Assembly: GCA_015039465.1 (NCBI GenBank)
Contig: MU130302.1
Coordinates: 328,609-392,608, forward strand
Direction of reading: 5' to 3'
Source of the DNA: Phlegmacium glaucopus
Lineage: Eukaryota; Basidiomycota; Agaricomycetes; Agaricales; Cortinariaceae
DNA: 64,000 nt
Part shown: positions 11,319 to 20,605 of the stretch, one piece after another
Layout: each line of letters opens with the position of its first letter
Numbering within the stretch: the first letter of the stretch is position 1
Program-made: the position numbers and the translations under genes
The notes under the pieces: model-generated
Seen by the model: only the letters and a program-made list of their open reading frames with translations
Databases searched by the model: none
What the model was told of the DNA's origin: nothing

Positions 11319-11543
11319 AACAGTGTATTTTACAGGCCCCCACATTGTCCAGCTGGAGTCTGCCAGACTCTGGTCCAGTCTGGTGGAATTCTGGTAAAAG
11401 ACCAGTGGATGTCTGGTAAATGTCCAGTCAGAGTCTGGTAAAAGTCTGGTGGATGTATAAAAATGACTGGACTGTATGTCCGGTCAGATTCCACTGGACT
11501 TCTGCTGGACTCTGACTGGACTTTACCATACTTTTGTGAATTT
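11319..11543 (+). mobile_element. Partial TIR element C4, close relative of C2
   Basis: The left end GTATTTTACAGGCCCCCACA is followed by GTCCAGCTGGAGTC and CTGGTAAAAG words much like C2. The right terminal repeat is missing. GTGAATTT occurs at 11311-11318 and 11536-11543 and may be its target duplication, but chance cannot be excluded. Confidence 0.55.
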
Positions 11544-11875
11544 CAATAGCTGATACTTGTTGTTCAATTATATAATGTTATATGTGTATGTATATACAAT
11601 TTATTTTGGTATTCAGCTGTAATATTGTAGTTAATACCACAATAGAAAATAAGTTTATTTTGTGAGAGATCGAGAAGACTCAGTCCATCTCTTTATCAAA
11701 GTAGGGGATTTTGGGTGGTTAACGTTTAGATATCACAAACACTTTCTTGGTGACAGACCTTCATTACTCTGAGTAGATATTGTGTTTTTCTGGATGAAAT
11801 ATCTGTAATATGAACCCTTTGAGAATGAATTATTGGGGGAGTTTTCAACTGAGTATCTACAGTACATAGGGTTCC
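11544..11875. other. No gene recognised
   Basis: AT-rich sequence between C4 and a solo LTR. It may be decayed gypsy-1 sequence, but no pol motif is legible. Confidence 0.35.
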
Positions 11876-12287
11876 TGTTAGGGCAACTGCGATGCTGACT
11901 TAGTCAAGCTAGCAGGGGATCCAAAGTTAATAATATTTCAAAGGGATATCTACAAGTGACTCACCTAGCAGGGGATCCAAAGAGGAAAGGATGGGGATCC
12001 CTGCTAGGCTGTGGGGTATTTAAGTACTAATATGGACATAACGGAGATATAAAATAAATAAAGAAATGATACAATAATAATTAATTAATTAATTAAGAAG
12101 TGGTGTGATGTGAAAATAAAAATAAAAGACAGAGTGAACTGGAGGATTGGAGTCGGATTGGAGTTACAGAGTCTCAGAGTAAACCGGTGACGGAAGCAGA
12201 GTTGGACAGAAGGTCGGAGGTCATCGGAAAGGCAGGATGTATGATTCTAAGGTTGAGGTTTGTGTTGAAATTGGGTGTCCCCTAACA
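11876..12287 (-). mobile_element. Solo LTR (TGTTAGGG family)
   Basis: 412 bp in reverse orientation, from TGTTAGGGCAACTGCG to GGTGTCCCCTAACA, flanked by a perfect 5-bp duplication GTTCC. It shares CTAGCAGGGGATCC and TTTAAGTACTAATATGG blocks with the LTRs at 5960 and 50684. Confidence 0.9.
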
Positions 12288-12373
12288 GTTCCTTTTTATA
12301 CAGAATAAGAGGCCACCTTTGTGGAGCTATTGTATGCTCAAAATGGCTTATGGCATTTTTTATATGTTATTTG

Positions 12374-13961
12374 GAGGTCTTTACACTCCCCCACGTCTTC
12401 CTGGAGGAATCCTGGTGGATTCCTACCTATTCCTCCTGGAATCCTGGAGGAATTTCCCACCAGCCAATTTCCCCTTAAATTGACATTCCTGGCTCTTCCC
12501 AGTCCAGGAGGATTCCAGGTGGATTCCTGGTACACAATGAAATTGGTACCAGGATTCCCGGAATTCCTTAGGAATCCCCAACACAGAATCCACCCAGAAT
12601 CCACCCGGAATCCTGGGAATTCCACAACTCTTACTTTTAAATATTATTCAAAATTAAAATAATCATATATAAGTCAATAGTAATTTAAATATACATAAGT
12701 CAACTGTAATTCATATATAAATGGTGGCAATACCTTGCCGCCATTCAAATTTTGAATTTTGTTCAGGCTGCGAGGTATGGTCATGTGACCACACGTGACC
12801 GCATGTGACACATCTAAACAGCACTTCGTTTACAACCACAACCGTCACTACAACCGTCACCCGTCCGTCCATCACCACAACCACCGTCACCGTCACCGAC
12901 CCTCAACTACGACAAGGACCAATGACGAGGACGACCAACAACAACAACAACAACCCAACAACCCATGACAATGGACAACAACAACAACAACAACGGACAA
13001 CAACAACAACAACAATGTTGATGGTGATGACGATGATGGTTACCCCCTTAACCAGGGGGGTTTTTGGTTTTTTTATAATTTTTATTATATTTCTATTTCA
13101 ATTTACTAACAAAACTAGCAGCGTACAACAACAACGACAATGACAACGACCATCCCACTACCACCATCCTCTACCTCAACAGACCACCACCACCACCTTT
13201 TCACCCCCCCTTCACCGGGGGGGTTTGTGTTATCTCTACGGACGACAGCGACGATGGTTACCCCCCCTGTATGGGGGGGTTCATTTCTACAGACGACAAC
13301 GACAATGTCAACGTCAAACAACAACGAACAACAGCTACCCCCCCCTGTAGAGGAGGGGTTATTTTATTTCGACAGACAACGACTACACGGCTACCCCCCC
13401 CTCTACAGGGGGGTTATTTATTTCAATGGACGACGTCAACGTCAATGAACAACGACACATACAAATAACGACACACCCAAACAACGATGACACATGCAAA
13501 CAACAACAATGAACCCCCCTCCCAGGGGGTTTTTTCATATGTTTAATAGACTCGACAACCCACACAACGACGACCCCCCCTCACGGGGGGTTTATTTTTA
13601 TCTATTACACTACCACAGCCCTCACACGACGATGATGACCCCCTCACTGGGGGTTTATTTAAATTTTAATATACTATAATTATTAATAAGTAAATAACAT
13701 GTCATTAAATACTTATTAATGTGAATTTGTATTTATATAATTTTCAATGTATATCTTACAATCAAAAAATTGCCAAGATTAAGGAAAAATTAAATGAAAC
13801 AAAATATGTCAATGACTTAACTGATTTCACAGGAATCCACCAGGAATCCACCAGGAATTTACTAGGAACCCACCAGGAATATTCCCATTTACCAGGAATT
13901 CCAGGATTCCGGGCAGTCCAGGCGGATTCCTGGAGGAAGACGTGGGGGAGTGTAAAGTTCA
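12374..13961 (-). mobile_element. TIR element C5 (GGAATCC words) carrying a hairpin block
   Basis: 1,588 bp, ends GAGGTCTTTACACTCCCCCA and TGGGGGAGTGTAAAGTTCA, continuing inward with CGTCTTCCTGGAGG and its inverse. Flanks GTTATTTG (12366-12373) and GTGATTTC (13962-13969) match at 6 of 8 positions and may be an aged 8-bp duplication. Subterminal arms are arrays of GGAATCC/GGATTCC words. The centre is the hairpin-rich block listed separately. It splits a Tnp2-type transposase fragment. No transposase of its own. Confidence 0.78.
12715..13690 (+). repeat. C6/G6 hairpin block with ACAACAACG simple repeats (X-A)
   Basis: Opens with an inverted repeat GGTGGCAATACC..GCCGCCA, a TTTTGTTCAGG segment and overlapping palindromes (GGTCATGTGACC, CACGTGACC). 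Then come (ACAACA)n and ACGACAACG runs broken by at least eight perfect hairpins: a run of 5-8 C, a 4-8 nt loop, a run of 5-7 G, usually followed by TTATTT or TTTT (near 13041, 13205, 13260, 13337, 13394, 13514, 13574 and 13639). Frames here are simple-sequence artefacts. The same design recurs near 37440-39400, 42690-43790 and 52190-53270. Confidence 0.8.
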
Positions 13962-14090
13962 GTGATTTCATTCCAGATATGAGGTGCAATAATGTAGCTT
14001 TTGCCTTGATGATCCAAGTCTTTGAATTTGCCAGTCCAGAACAGGATGAGGTTGGGAATTAAATTCTCCCAAATGAGGTGCATGAAGTCA
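13962..14090 (-). pseudogene. Tnp2-type (CACTA/Plavaka-like) transposase fragment
   Basis: Reads MHLIWENLIPNLILFWTGKF then KSYIIAPHIWNEI, which I recognise as the segment of basidiomycete Tnp2-family transposases with an MHL.WEN core. Only about 40 codons remain. C5 interrupts it at 13962, and little is recognisable beyond C5. Non-functional remnant. Confidence 0.6.
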
Positions 14091-14130
14091 AATGGGAAGG
14101 AAGATGGGAAGGAAAGTGAAGGTATGCTAC

Positions 14131-15360
14131 TTAGGACAGGTATGCCTTGATGCCATATTGTTTAGCAAGCCATTCATGTGCAGAATTATTGGGGGCCATT
14201 TCGACAGCATGTGCTTGTTCCAAAAACTCTTCATGAGTGCAGATAAGAAGATGGGATGTGTTGTATTGTTGAGGATTAGCTCCAGAAATCTTATTGTGTT
14301 GAAGAGGGAAGAGGAGGAAATGCCTTTGATGTTGCATGTTTGGCATGGGCTGAGACTGTTCTGCCCTTTCATGCACATTATAAGAGCCCATGGCAGGAAT
14401 ATTGCCAAATACAAGAATGAGATATGCATGTAATCCAATTGCTTTATCCATCCATTGAATCCCTGGTTCCTTTGAAACTTTTGTGAAATAAATTCCAATA
14501 CCTTTCTGTGGAAGTATTGAACTAGGCAGAACCTGTCACCATCACTGTCAACTTCCCCAACGCTGTGTGCCAGCACCTTGCCACAGAGCCCAACAATTGT
14601 CCCAGGATTATATTGGAACTGTAGCCCAATTCCAGGAACCTCCAATTGACTGTTAGTATAATGGCCCAAAGTTGCAATAATATCATAAAATGGGGCAAAC
14701 CCCTTTCCATCGCAATGCAAAACAGTCTCTCAATTGGAGATAATGGAAGACGCGGTGGAGGGAGAGGGCCAAAGCACTCTTTCCGGCCCCAGAGAATTCA
14801 TTGCTACATTGGTAATTTCCTCATTTTGAATGGCATGGAGAATTGAGAATGCCTGCATAGCCAGCTTGGGATGGATTATTGCCAAGATGGCACTGAGCAA
14901 GGATAAGGATTCCAAATTGGCACGCAGATATTTAATAACAGGGGAGTGGGGCCAGCTGTGGAGGGACACGGAGACAGACAACTGGTGTGCAACATTGAAC
15001 CAACATGGTGTAAAGGGTATGTGGCCAGCTGAAGTGGGTGTAGTCCTGGCGGCCTTATACCCCTTCTCCCACCATTTCATACTCTTGGATTGGGAAACCT
15101 CTGGAAGGCTTCCTTTGAAAATCTTGCTAAGGTTGTGCATCCTCCCAGTCATTTTAAGCTTGCATATAGTTAGTAAATTTGTAAATAATCCAGTAAGGTT
15201 GAACATACATTCCAGGATGTGGTGATCGCACCAGGCAGGTACCAAACCACTATAATCCCACAGGAATCAACCATGGTACAGGGAATGTCTTGCAGTGGTA
15301 GGCAGTGCCCTTCTGTAGCAGTAAAGAGGAGCAGTTTCATATATAACATCAAACAAATAT
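14131..15360 (-). pseudogene. TET/JBP-like 2OG-Fe(II) dioxygenase, broken
   Basis: Fungal TET/JBP-like oxygenases oxidise 5-methylcytosine and are often carried by, or found near, DNA transposons. From 15245 the frame runs through WCDHHILECMFNLTGLF and WWEKGYKAA to HPKLAMQAF, meets a TGA at 14730-14732 where Arg is expected (SNxET), then continues in the same frame. Catalytic residues are intact: HxD (LHCDGKG, His 14715-14717, Asp 14709-14711), distal His (VLAHS, 14565-14567) and the 2OG-binding Arg (GDRFC, 14532-14534). After GWI the reading moves to another frame (NIPAMGSYNVHERAEQSQPM, then EMAPNNSAHEW) by intron or frameshift, and stops at 14131. Upstream exon-like pieces lie at 15240-15352 (GIIVVWYLPG) and 15697-15900. 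Family assignment is from memory of the motif pattern. Confidence 0.72.
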
Positions 15361-15544
15361 GTAGATGTGATCTACACCTTTAGAATAAGCCTAAGAACAT
15401 TAAATTCCATTGGGAATTGACAATTTTATGAAGATAAATTTGTTTCCTACTATTTTGTGTACATTTTTACTGTTTTATTTTTTCTCAGTGAATATTTGAC
15501 CAATAAATACAGTCCTTATGTTGTTTTAAAGGGAAAAATAAGGG

Positions 15545-15697
15545 CTACAAAACTACCGGTTCAGACCGGTCTTTTTCCAGTCTTTTCTTCTCAAAAACCA
15601 AAAAACCAGACTGCTGGTCCAGTCTTTTGCAGTCTGGTCTGGTCTTTTTGCAGTCTTTTTCCAGTCCTGCAACTGGACTTCCAAACACTATCTGTAC
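15545..15697. mobile_element. Short hAT-like element fragment
   Basis: About 150 bp of ACCGGTCT, TTTTTCCAGTC and GGTCTGGTC words ending GGACTTCCAAACACTA, matching the right end of the element at 8618-10103. The left limit is not clear. It separates two exon-like parts of the TET-like gene. Confidence 0.6.
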
Positions 15698-15900
15698 ATG
15701 AGCCAAGCAGCTGAGCTGACATCAAATATTTCACCTGTGATCATGCCAGTTCCATATGTGGCAGGTGCATGAGATGAGACCTCCATGATGGACTTGTTGG
15801 TGGAGGTAGATGAATAAGGAACGGTTGAAATGTACCGACATTTTGCATGGTGGAAATTTGCAGCATTGAGATCATGTGATCCCTTGCTCCTTTCTTTCAT
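15697..15900 (-). pseudogene. Possible N-terminal exon of the TET-like gene
   Basis: Open frame containing AANFHHAKCRYISTVPYSS and YGTGMITGEIFDVSSAA. A related segment occurs twice near 29407-29600. I believe it belongs to the same dioxygenase gene, upstream of the hAT-like insertion, because strand and order fit, but this is inference. Confidence 0.4.
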
Positions 15901-16065
15901 CCATCATCATCAGACGCTGTAATTTTATTCGCAATTAGCTGTAAATTATTCTTTTTATTCTTCCTCACATTCTCTTTTGTTTTTTCAATGCTTTCCTCTG
16001 TTCAATGCTTTCCTCAAACATTCTCTTCGACACCCTTTTTCTGTTGTTATACTCAGTAATTTATC

Positions 16066-17058
16066 ATGCATCACAATTCCAATCTTTGCAGGGTCAGATC
16101 TAAGCACCCTGTTCCTGTTGCATCCCCCACGGATGGCACTGACAGTGGCCAGGGCTCTGGTCCTCTGTCCGATGCCTTCATCGCTCAGAGGGAAACTCAC
16201 CCTTTGCCTGGGGGGAGTCGGCGTATTGCAGCTCCCTCAAATATATCCTGCTTAGAAGTGCGTAGATCATTGCGAGTGGCTTCTAGAGGCCAATCAGTCC
16301 AGACCGCAACTCTTCCAACCACATTCATTGTGGCCCCTCCTGGTACTCGTCCTACTGTGGGCTATGTTTACGAATTTCTCCCATCCATCGCCAATCCCAG
16401 TCCCTCTGTCCATGAGCACGCTGGGGGCCCTTCCGACCAACCTGGGAACAGGGATGACTCTCGGGGCATCCCCATACCCCAGTCTAGTCTGGAACCTACG
16501 GAGGCCAACTTCACCGGTTGCAAATGTTCAGCTACGAATGATGCCCCAGGTTCTCCACGTATCATTCATCATCCTACTCTTCCCAACCCAACCACACCTG
16601 CGCATTCAGGTCACTCACATTTATCTGTGGCTCCCATCTTGAGCCCTATCAATTCCAATCCTCTCCTTCACCATCCTCCTGATGACCGCATGCACACACC
16701 TTCGCCTGGCAGAAAAACTACCTCCCTCTGTACGCGGGATGCAAATGCTGCTTGGGCTGCCGCTGAAGGTCTCCTGCCTATTTCTGAGGCATTTCGCACA
16801 CCAGGCTATGCACCAGCTCACATCGTAGGCGGCATTACCTACGATGTTTGTTCCTCACGATCTGCGCATCCCGGGCCTGCTAGCCCTGCATTTGCCAGAC
16901 AGTTGTTCGCGGAACATCATGGATCAACGCAATTTGTTCCACATGGCCTGCAGTGCCACCCTTCTGAACGCAGTCATCAGAGGGAGAGCCACATCACTCC
17001 AGAAAATGCATCCTCACAGCCTCGCAGGCTTGCATCAAGGGTTTGTGTTTATGCTTAA
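16066..17058 (+). CDS. DIRS first open frame, proline/serine-rich
   Basis: 331-codon open frame rich in Pro, Ser and His, with no domain I recognise. It lies upstream of the Gag-like frame on the same strand and is probably the N-terminal part of the DIRS ORF1, which in relatives is low-complexity. A short gap with a CATATAGTC motif on both sides (near 17081 and 17221) separates it from the next frame and might be an intron. It could instead be a chance frame in GC-rich DNA. Confidence 0.45.
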   Translation: MHHNSNLCRVRSKHPVPVASPTDGTDSGQGSGPLSDAFIAQRETHPLPGGSRRIAAPSNISCLEVRRSLRVASRGQSVQTATLPTTFIVAPPGTRPTVGYVYEFLPSIANPSPSVHEHAGGPSDQPGNRDDSRGIPIPQSSLEPTEANFTGCKCSATNDAPGSPRIIHHPTLPNPTTPAHSGHSHLSVAPILSPINSNPLLHHPPDDRMHTPSPGRKTTSLCTRDANAAWAAAEGLLPISEAFRTPGYAPAHIVGGITYDVCSSRSAHPGPASPAFARQLFAEHHGSTQFVPHGLQCHPSERSHQRESHITPENASSQPRRLASRVCVYA

Positions 17059-17272
17059 TGCTTTTTCTGGATATTGACTTGCATATAGTCACATTTCCAC
17101 GATCCTTTGGATGTACCAGCCATTGGTGAGGCTCACCAAGCTAGAGCACCTGAAAGCCACCCGCATGGTGTGCGTACCTCATTTTTACTTCTTATTTTAG
17201 TTTAATCATCTATTAATGTGCATATAGTCGGGTCCTCACCCACCGGTATCCGCCCCACATGCTAGTAATGGC

Positions 17273-18480
17273 ATGTGTATATCCAATCCTGCCCTTTCTT
17301 TGAGTGCTTCGCATCTACAGGAACTCACTCGTCAGTGTCTTGATCAGCATCGAGCAACTTCGCGTTCTCATCCCAATCTGTCCCCTCCCATGCACCACCT
17401 TACGTCACCGAGACCACACCCAGATGTACATCCAGACATCCTCGCCGCTATATCTGCAGCATTAGGGTCAGCTATTCCAAATATCACTCTGAATGCTGGT
17501 CCTTCTCAGCCGGGGAGGAAGTTCTTTTCTCACACAATTACCAACACAACTAGTGAATTGCTGCTTTCGGTGATTAAAGAACTAAAGAATGGTTTCAAGA
17601 GCTACATCCCAATCTCTTTATGTACCCACAAAGCATGTTCCAATGCAACACAATCCACCGATGCCTTTGATACAGAAATTGGGATGAATGAGAGGGGCGA
17701 GATCCGATTAAAGCAGAAGACTTTTACTGCGGCAAAAGATCATTCCATTACGACCGATGACTTCACAGAAATCCGTGAGAATTTCACTCGAGGTATGAGG
17801 AAATATCTCATCCTCGGCGACAATGTCCTTCCTGCTGGTTAATGTGCTTTGGATTGTGCAGACATGTTCCAGGAATTCTTCAGCATCATAGCTGCATGAC
17901 TGGATTATACGCAGGATTGGCCATCCTACTGGGGCTATATCATTGAAGCATATACTTCATGGATTGGGCGTCGTGATGATTCATTTGGTCTGATTTTTGA
18001 TGAGCACCTTTTCCACAAATACAAGATGAAGAATCTGATACCTTCACTCCTTGAGCAATTACAACCACCCGCTGCCATGTCCTCTACCTTTGGGAGCCAT
18101 AGGATGCCCGGTGCGGCTGGACCCAGTGGTGGATCTAGCTTTTGAGGGTGATCAAAATTCTCCAACGGGAGCTCCTCTTCCCATCCCCATTGTGGCAGTT
18201 ACATGCAGCATTTTCTTGGCCAACCCTCTACCCCAAACTTCAAATGTTATCTCTGTGGTGAACCGCACTCCCACAAAGATCACCAGGGTAATGCAAAGCG
18301 TCTCATTACCAATGAACATGGCAAATGGGTCAACCGCCTCCTCAGCAACAAAATTGTTTGTATCGCCTTCAATGTTGCCACTGCCGGTTGTCGACGAGGA
18401 TCATGTTCCTATAGCCACTCATGCTCATTGTGTGGAGACCTCTCACATGGTTCAGCAAGATGCAGCTTTTCCTGATTGTG
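17273..18480 (+). pseudogene. DIRS Gag, with two in-frame stops and frameshift
   Basis: Gag of DIRS elements, which coats the RNA. The reading includes GEIRLKQKTFTAAKDHS and DDFTEIRENFTRGMRKYL. It meets TAA at 17840-17842 and TGA at 17897-17899 in the same frame; the latter reads TGACTG where an Arg-Pro pair (CGACCG) is likely. It continues as DYTQDWPSY and RRDDSFGLIFDE. After a frame change, 18203-18475 encodes the C-terminal Cys/His region CYLCGEPHSHKDHQG, then CRRGSCSYSH and CSLCGD, likely nucleic-acid binding. Non-functional. Confidence 0.75.
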
Positions 18481-20133
18481 ATGAAACTCAAAGCTGACGC
18501 CTGGGAAGTTGCTTTACAGGAGGCTGGTGTCCTCCATGAGTTCCAGGATATCCTGGTAGGCCTCCGGCAAGGCTTCTTCTGTGGTCTAGAGCAGTTTTCA
18601 TTATCTTGCACATCTATTCCTCGCAATCATTACACATCAAAAGAAGATGAGGACTTTGTTTTTTCTAAATACGCCGAAGAGATTGAACTCGGCAGACTTT
18701 CACGTGGATACGACAAGCATGAACTTTTCTCCCTTCTTGGACACTTCCATACCTCCCCTCTTGCTGTTGTGACTCAGGCCTGCAGCAAGAGGCATGTCAT
18801 TGTCAATCATTCATACCCTCAAAATAAACATTGCATTGACTTGACTACATTATCTCGCAATACTTCGCAAAAATTTGTCATTGACCCTACCACAACCTCC
18901 ATTAACACTGTCATAGACTCAAAGACTTTCCAGTGTCTATGGGGGTCATTTTCCAAGTGTTACCTGCTAGTGGCAGACGCACCTGAGGGTTCCCAGTGCG
19001 CCATTTTTGATGTGGACTCAGCTTTCCATAACATTCCCCTCCATCCTTCTGGCTGCCGCTTCCTAGCAATTACTATGAAAGGTCTCATCCACCTTGATCA
19101 CATTCTAAACTTCGGCGCGTCACCCTCTCCTGGAATATTTGGTAGAGTTGCCGATGCCTTGGTCTGGATATTGTTGACTCGGGGCGTGAACGCAGTCATC
19201 AAGTGGGTGGATGATTTTATTTTCTTCCGTTATCCTTCGGCGCGCCAATCAGATGGTTCTTATGAGTATTCTTATTCTTCGCAACTCATCTGGGACATTG
19301 CGGACAAACTTGGCTGGCCATGGGTACCAAGTAAATTCATTGATTCCTCCTCTCAATTCACGTATATTGGCTTCTCGTGGGACCTTTCCGCTAAGACCGT
19401 ACAGCTTCCACAGAAGAAGAAAATGAGATACCTGGAACACATCTCAACTTGGTCTCTTTCCTCTTACTATAGCACTAAAGAGGCTGAGAAACTTATTGGC
19501 ATGCTGAACCATGTTTGTTTGGTGGTGCCCGAAGGACGTTCACATTTGGTCACCTTGTATAAATTCCATGGTGGTTTTAAAGATACAAATTCAACTGTAG
19601 TGAAGCACCAGGTATCGGTTGGCGTCTTTAAAGACTTACAATGGTGGCACCAGCGCCTTCAGGATGACTTCGTTGGCACAAAGATTATTCGCCCTCCTAA
19701 TCCATCCAACAACCTTCTGTTTGTCGACGCTTCCACCACTTGGGGCCTTGGTCTGGTTCTCAATGGCAAGTGGCTTGCATGGCAGTTCAAGGAGGGCTGG
19801 CAAACAGAGGGTCAAGAGATTGGTTGGGGGGAGATGGTTGCAGTCGAATTGGCCATCTGCACTCTGGCTTCCAGCAAATTCAACAATTGCCATATCATTG
19901 TTTGTTCAGACAACCAAGGCGTTGTTGGTGCTCTGAAGGCTGGCCGTTCCAGGGGCACTCAACAGAATGCTATTCTACGGGAAATCGTTAAGCTTATTCA
20001 AGAGCATAACATCTGGATCTCCTGTCACTGGATCCCAACTTCAGACAATCCTGCAGATGGACCTTCCCAGGGATTGTTCCCCAGCAAAAAAACTCTATAC
20101 ACTTTTCCTCCAAAGATCCCCCCTCATCTTTCA

Positions 20134-20135
<2 letters not shown>
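18421..20135 (+). CDS. DIRS reverse transcriptase-RNase H
   Basis: Open for about 570 codons. RT landmarks: ADAPEGSQCAIFDVDSAFHN (motif A, FDVDSAF), NFGASPSPGIFGRVADA, and WVDDFIFF (VDD catalytic box). RNase H-like region: LLFVDASTTWGLGLVLNG, GEMVAVELAI, CSDNQGVVGAL, and HWIPTSDNPADGPSQG. The order and the VDAS..WG signature are those of basidiomycete DIRS-type RTs. The frame runs into the LINE at 20136. Its last codons lie beyond the LINE and end at a TAA just after 26440. The ATG used in vivo is uncertain since the frame overlaps the Gag end. Confidence 0.85.
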
Positions 20136-20182
<47 letters not shown>

Positions 20183-20605
20183 TCAATTTAGGTCTTCGGA
20201 GCCTGGCTCCATGCAGACATTACTAGCTTATTTACGGATTTATACTATGGGGCCCCTAGTGCCCGTCTCCCTCCCCTGCAGCCCCATGCTGCACTGCTGA
20301 GGTACGTCTTAAACGATCCCCTCCTCAGTCAGCCCGACATGGAAACGCCGTTTGCATGAGCACTGCTTGACGTGGTGGGGTAGTGGTCCGAATCCCGTTC
20401 GTTGCGCTGTTCTTTTCAAGTTTGGCAGAAGCGCCCTCTAGCTTTTAAGTACCCGACTGCTGGGCAGTAAGTACGACGGATGGGACCAGGGAGTGATGCG
20501 CCCGACGTGTTGCGGGCAAGAGTTTTGTTTTGTTTTAGGTTTTAGTGTTATAGGTTTTTCGTTGTCTTCAAGGGGTTTACTCTTTGCGTCCTATAATGAA
20601 CTGTA

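Noticed and set aside
12805..13468. Thr/Asn/Gln-rich frames in the X-A block
   Set aside because: Simple triplet repeats read as protein; both strands are equally open.
13041..13660. GC hairpins followed by T runs taken as rho-independent terminators
   Set aside because: This is eukaryotic transposon DNA with no operons; the look-alike is structural only.
20182..20605. Possible tRNA-like sequence in the LINE 3' region
   Set aside because: A GGTTCGAATCC-like B box is only roughly matched and no cloverleaf could be drawn; left as 3' UTR.
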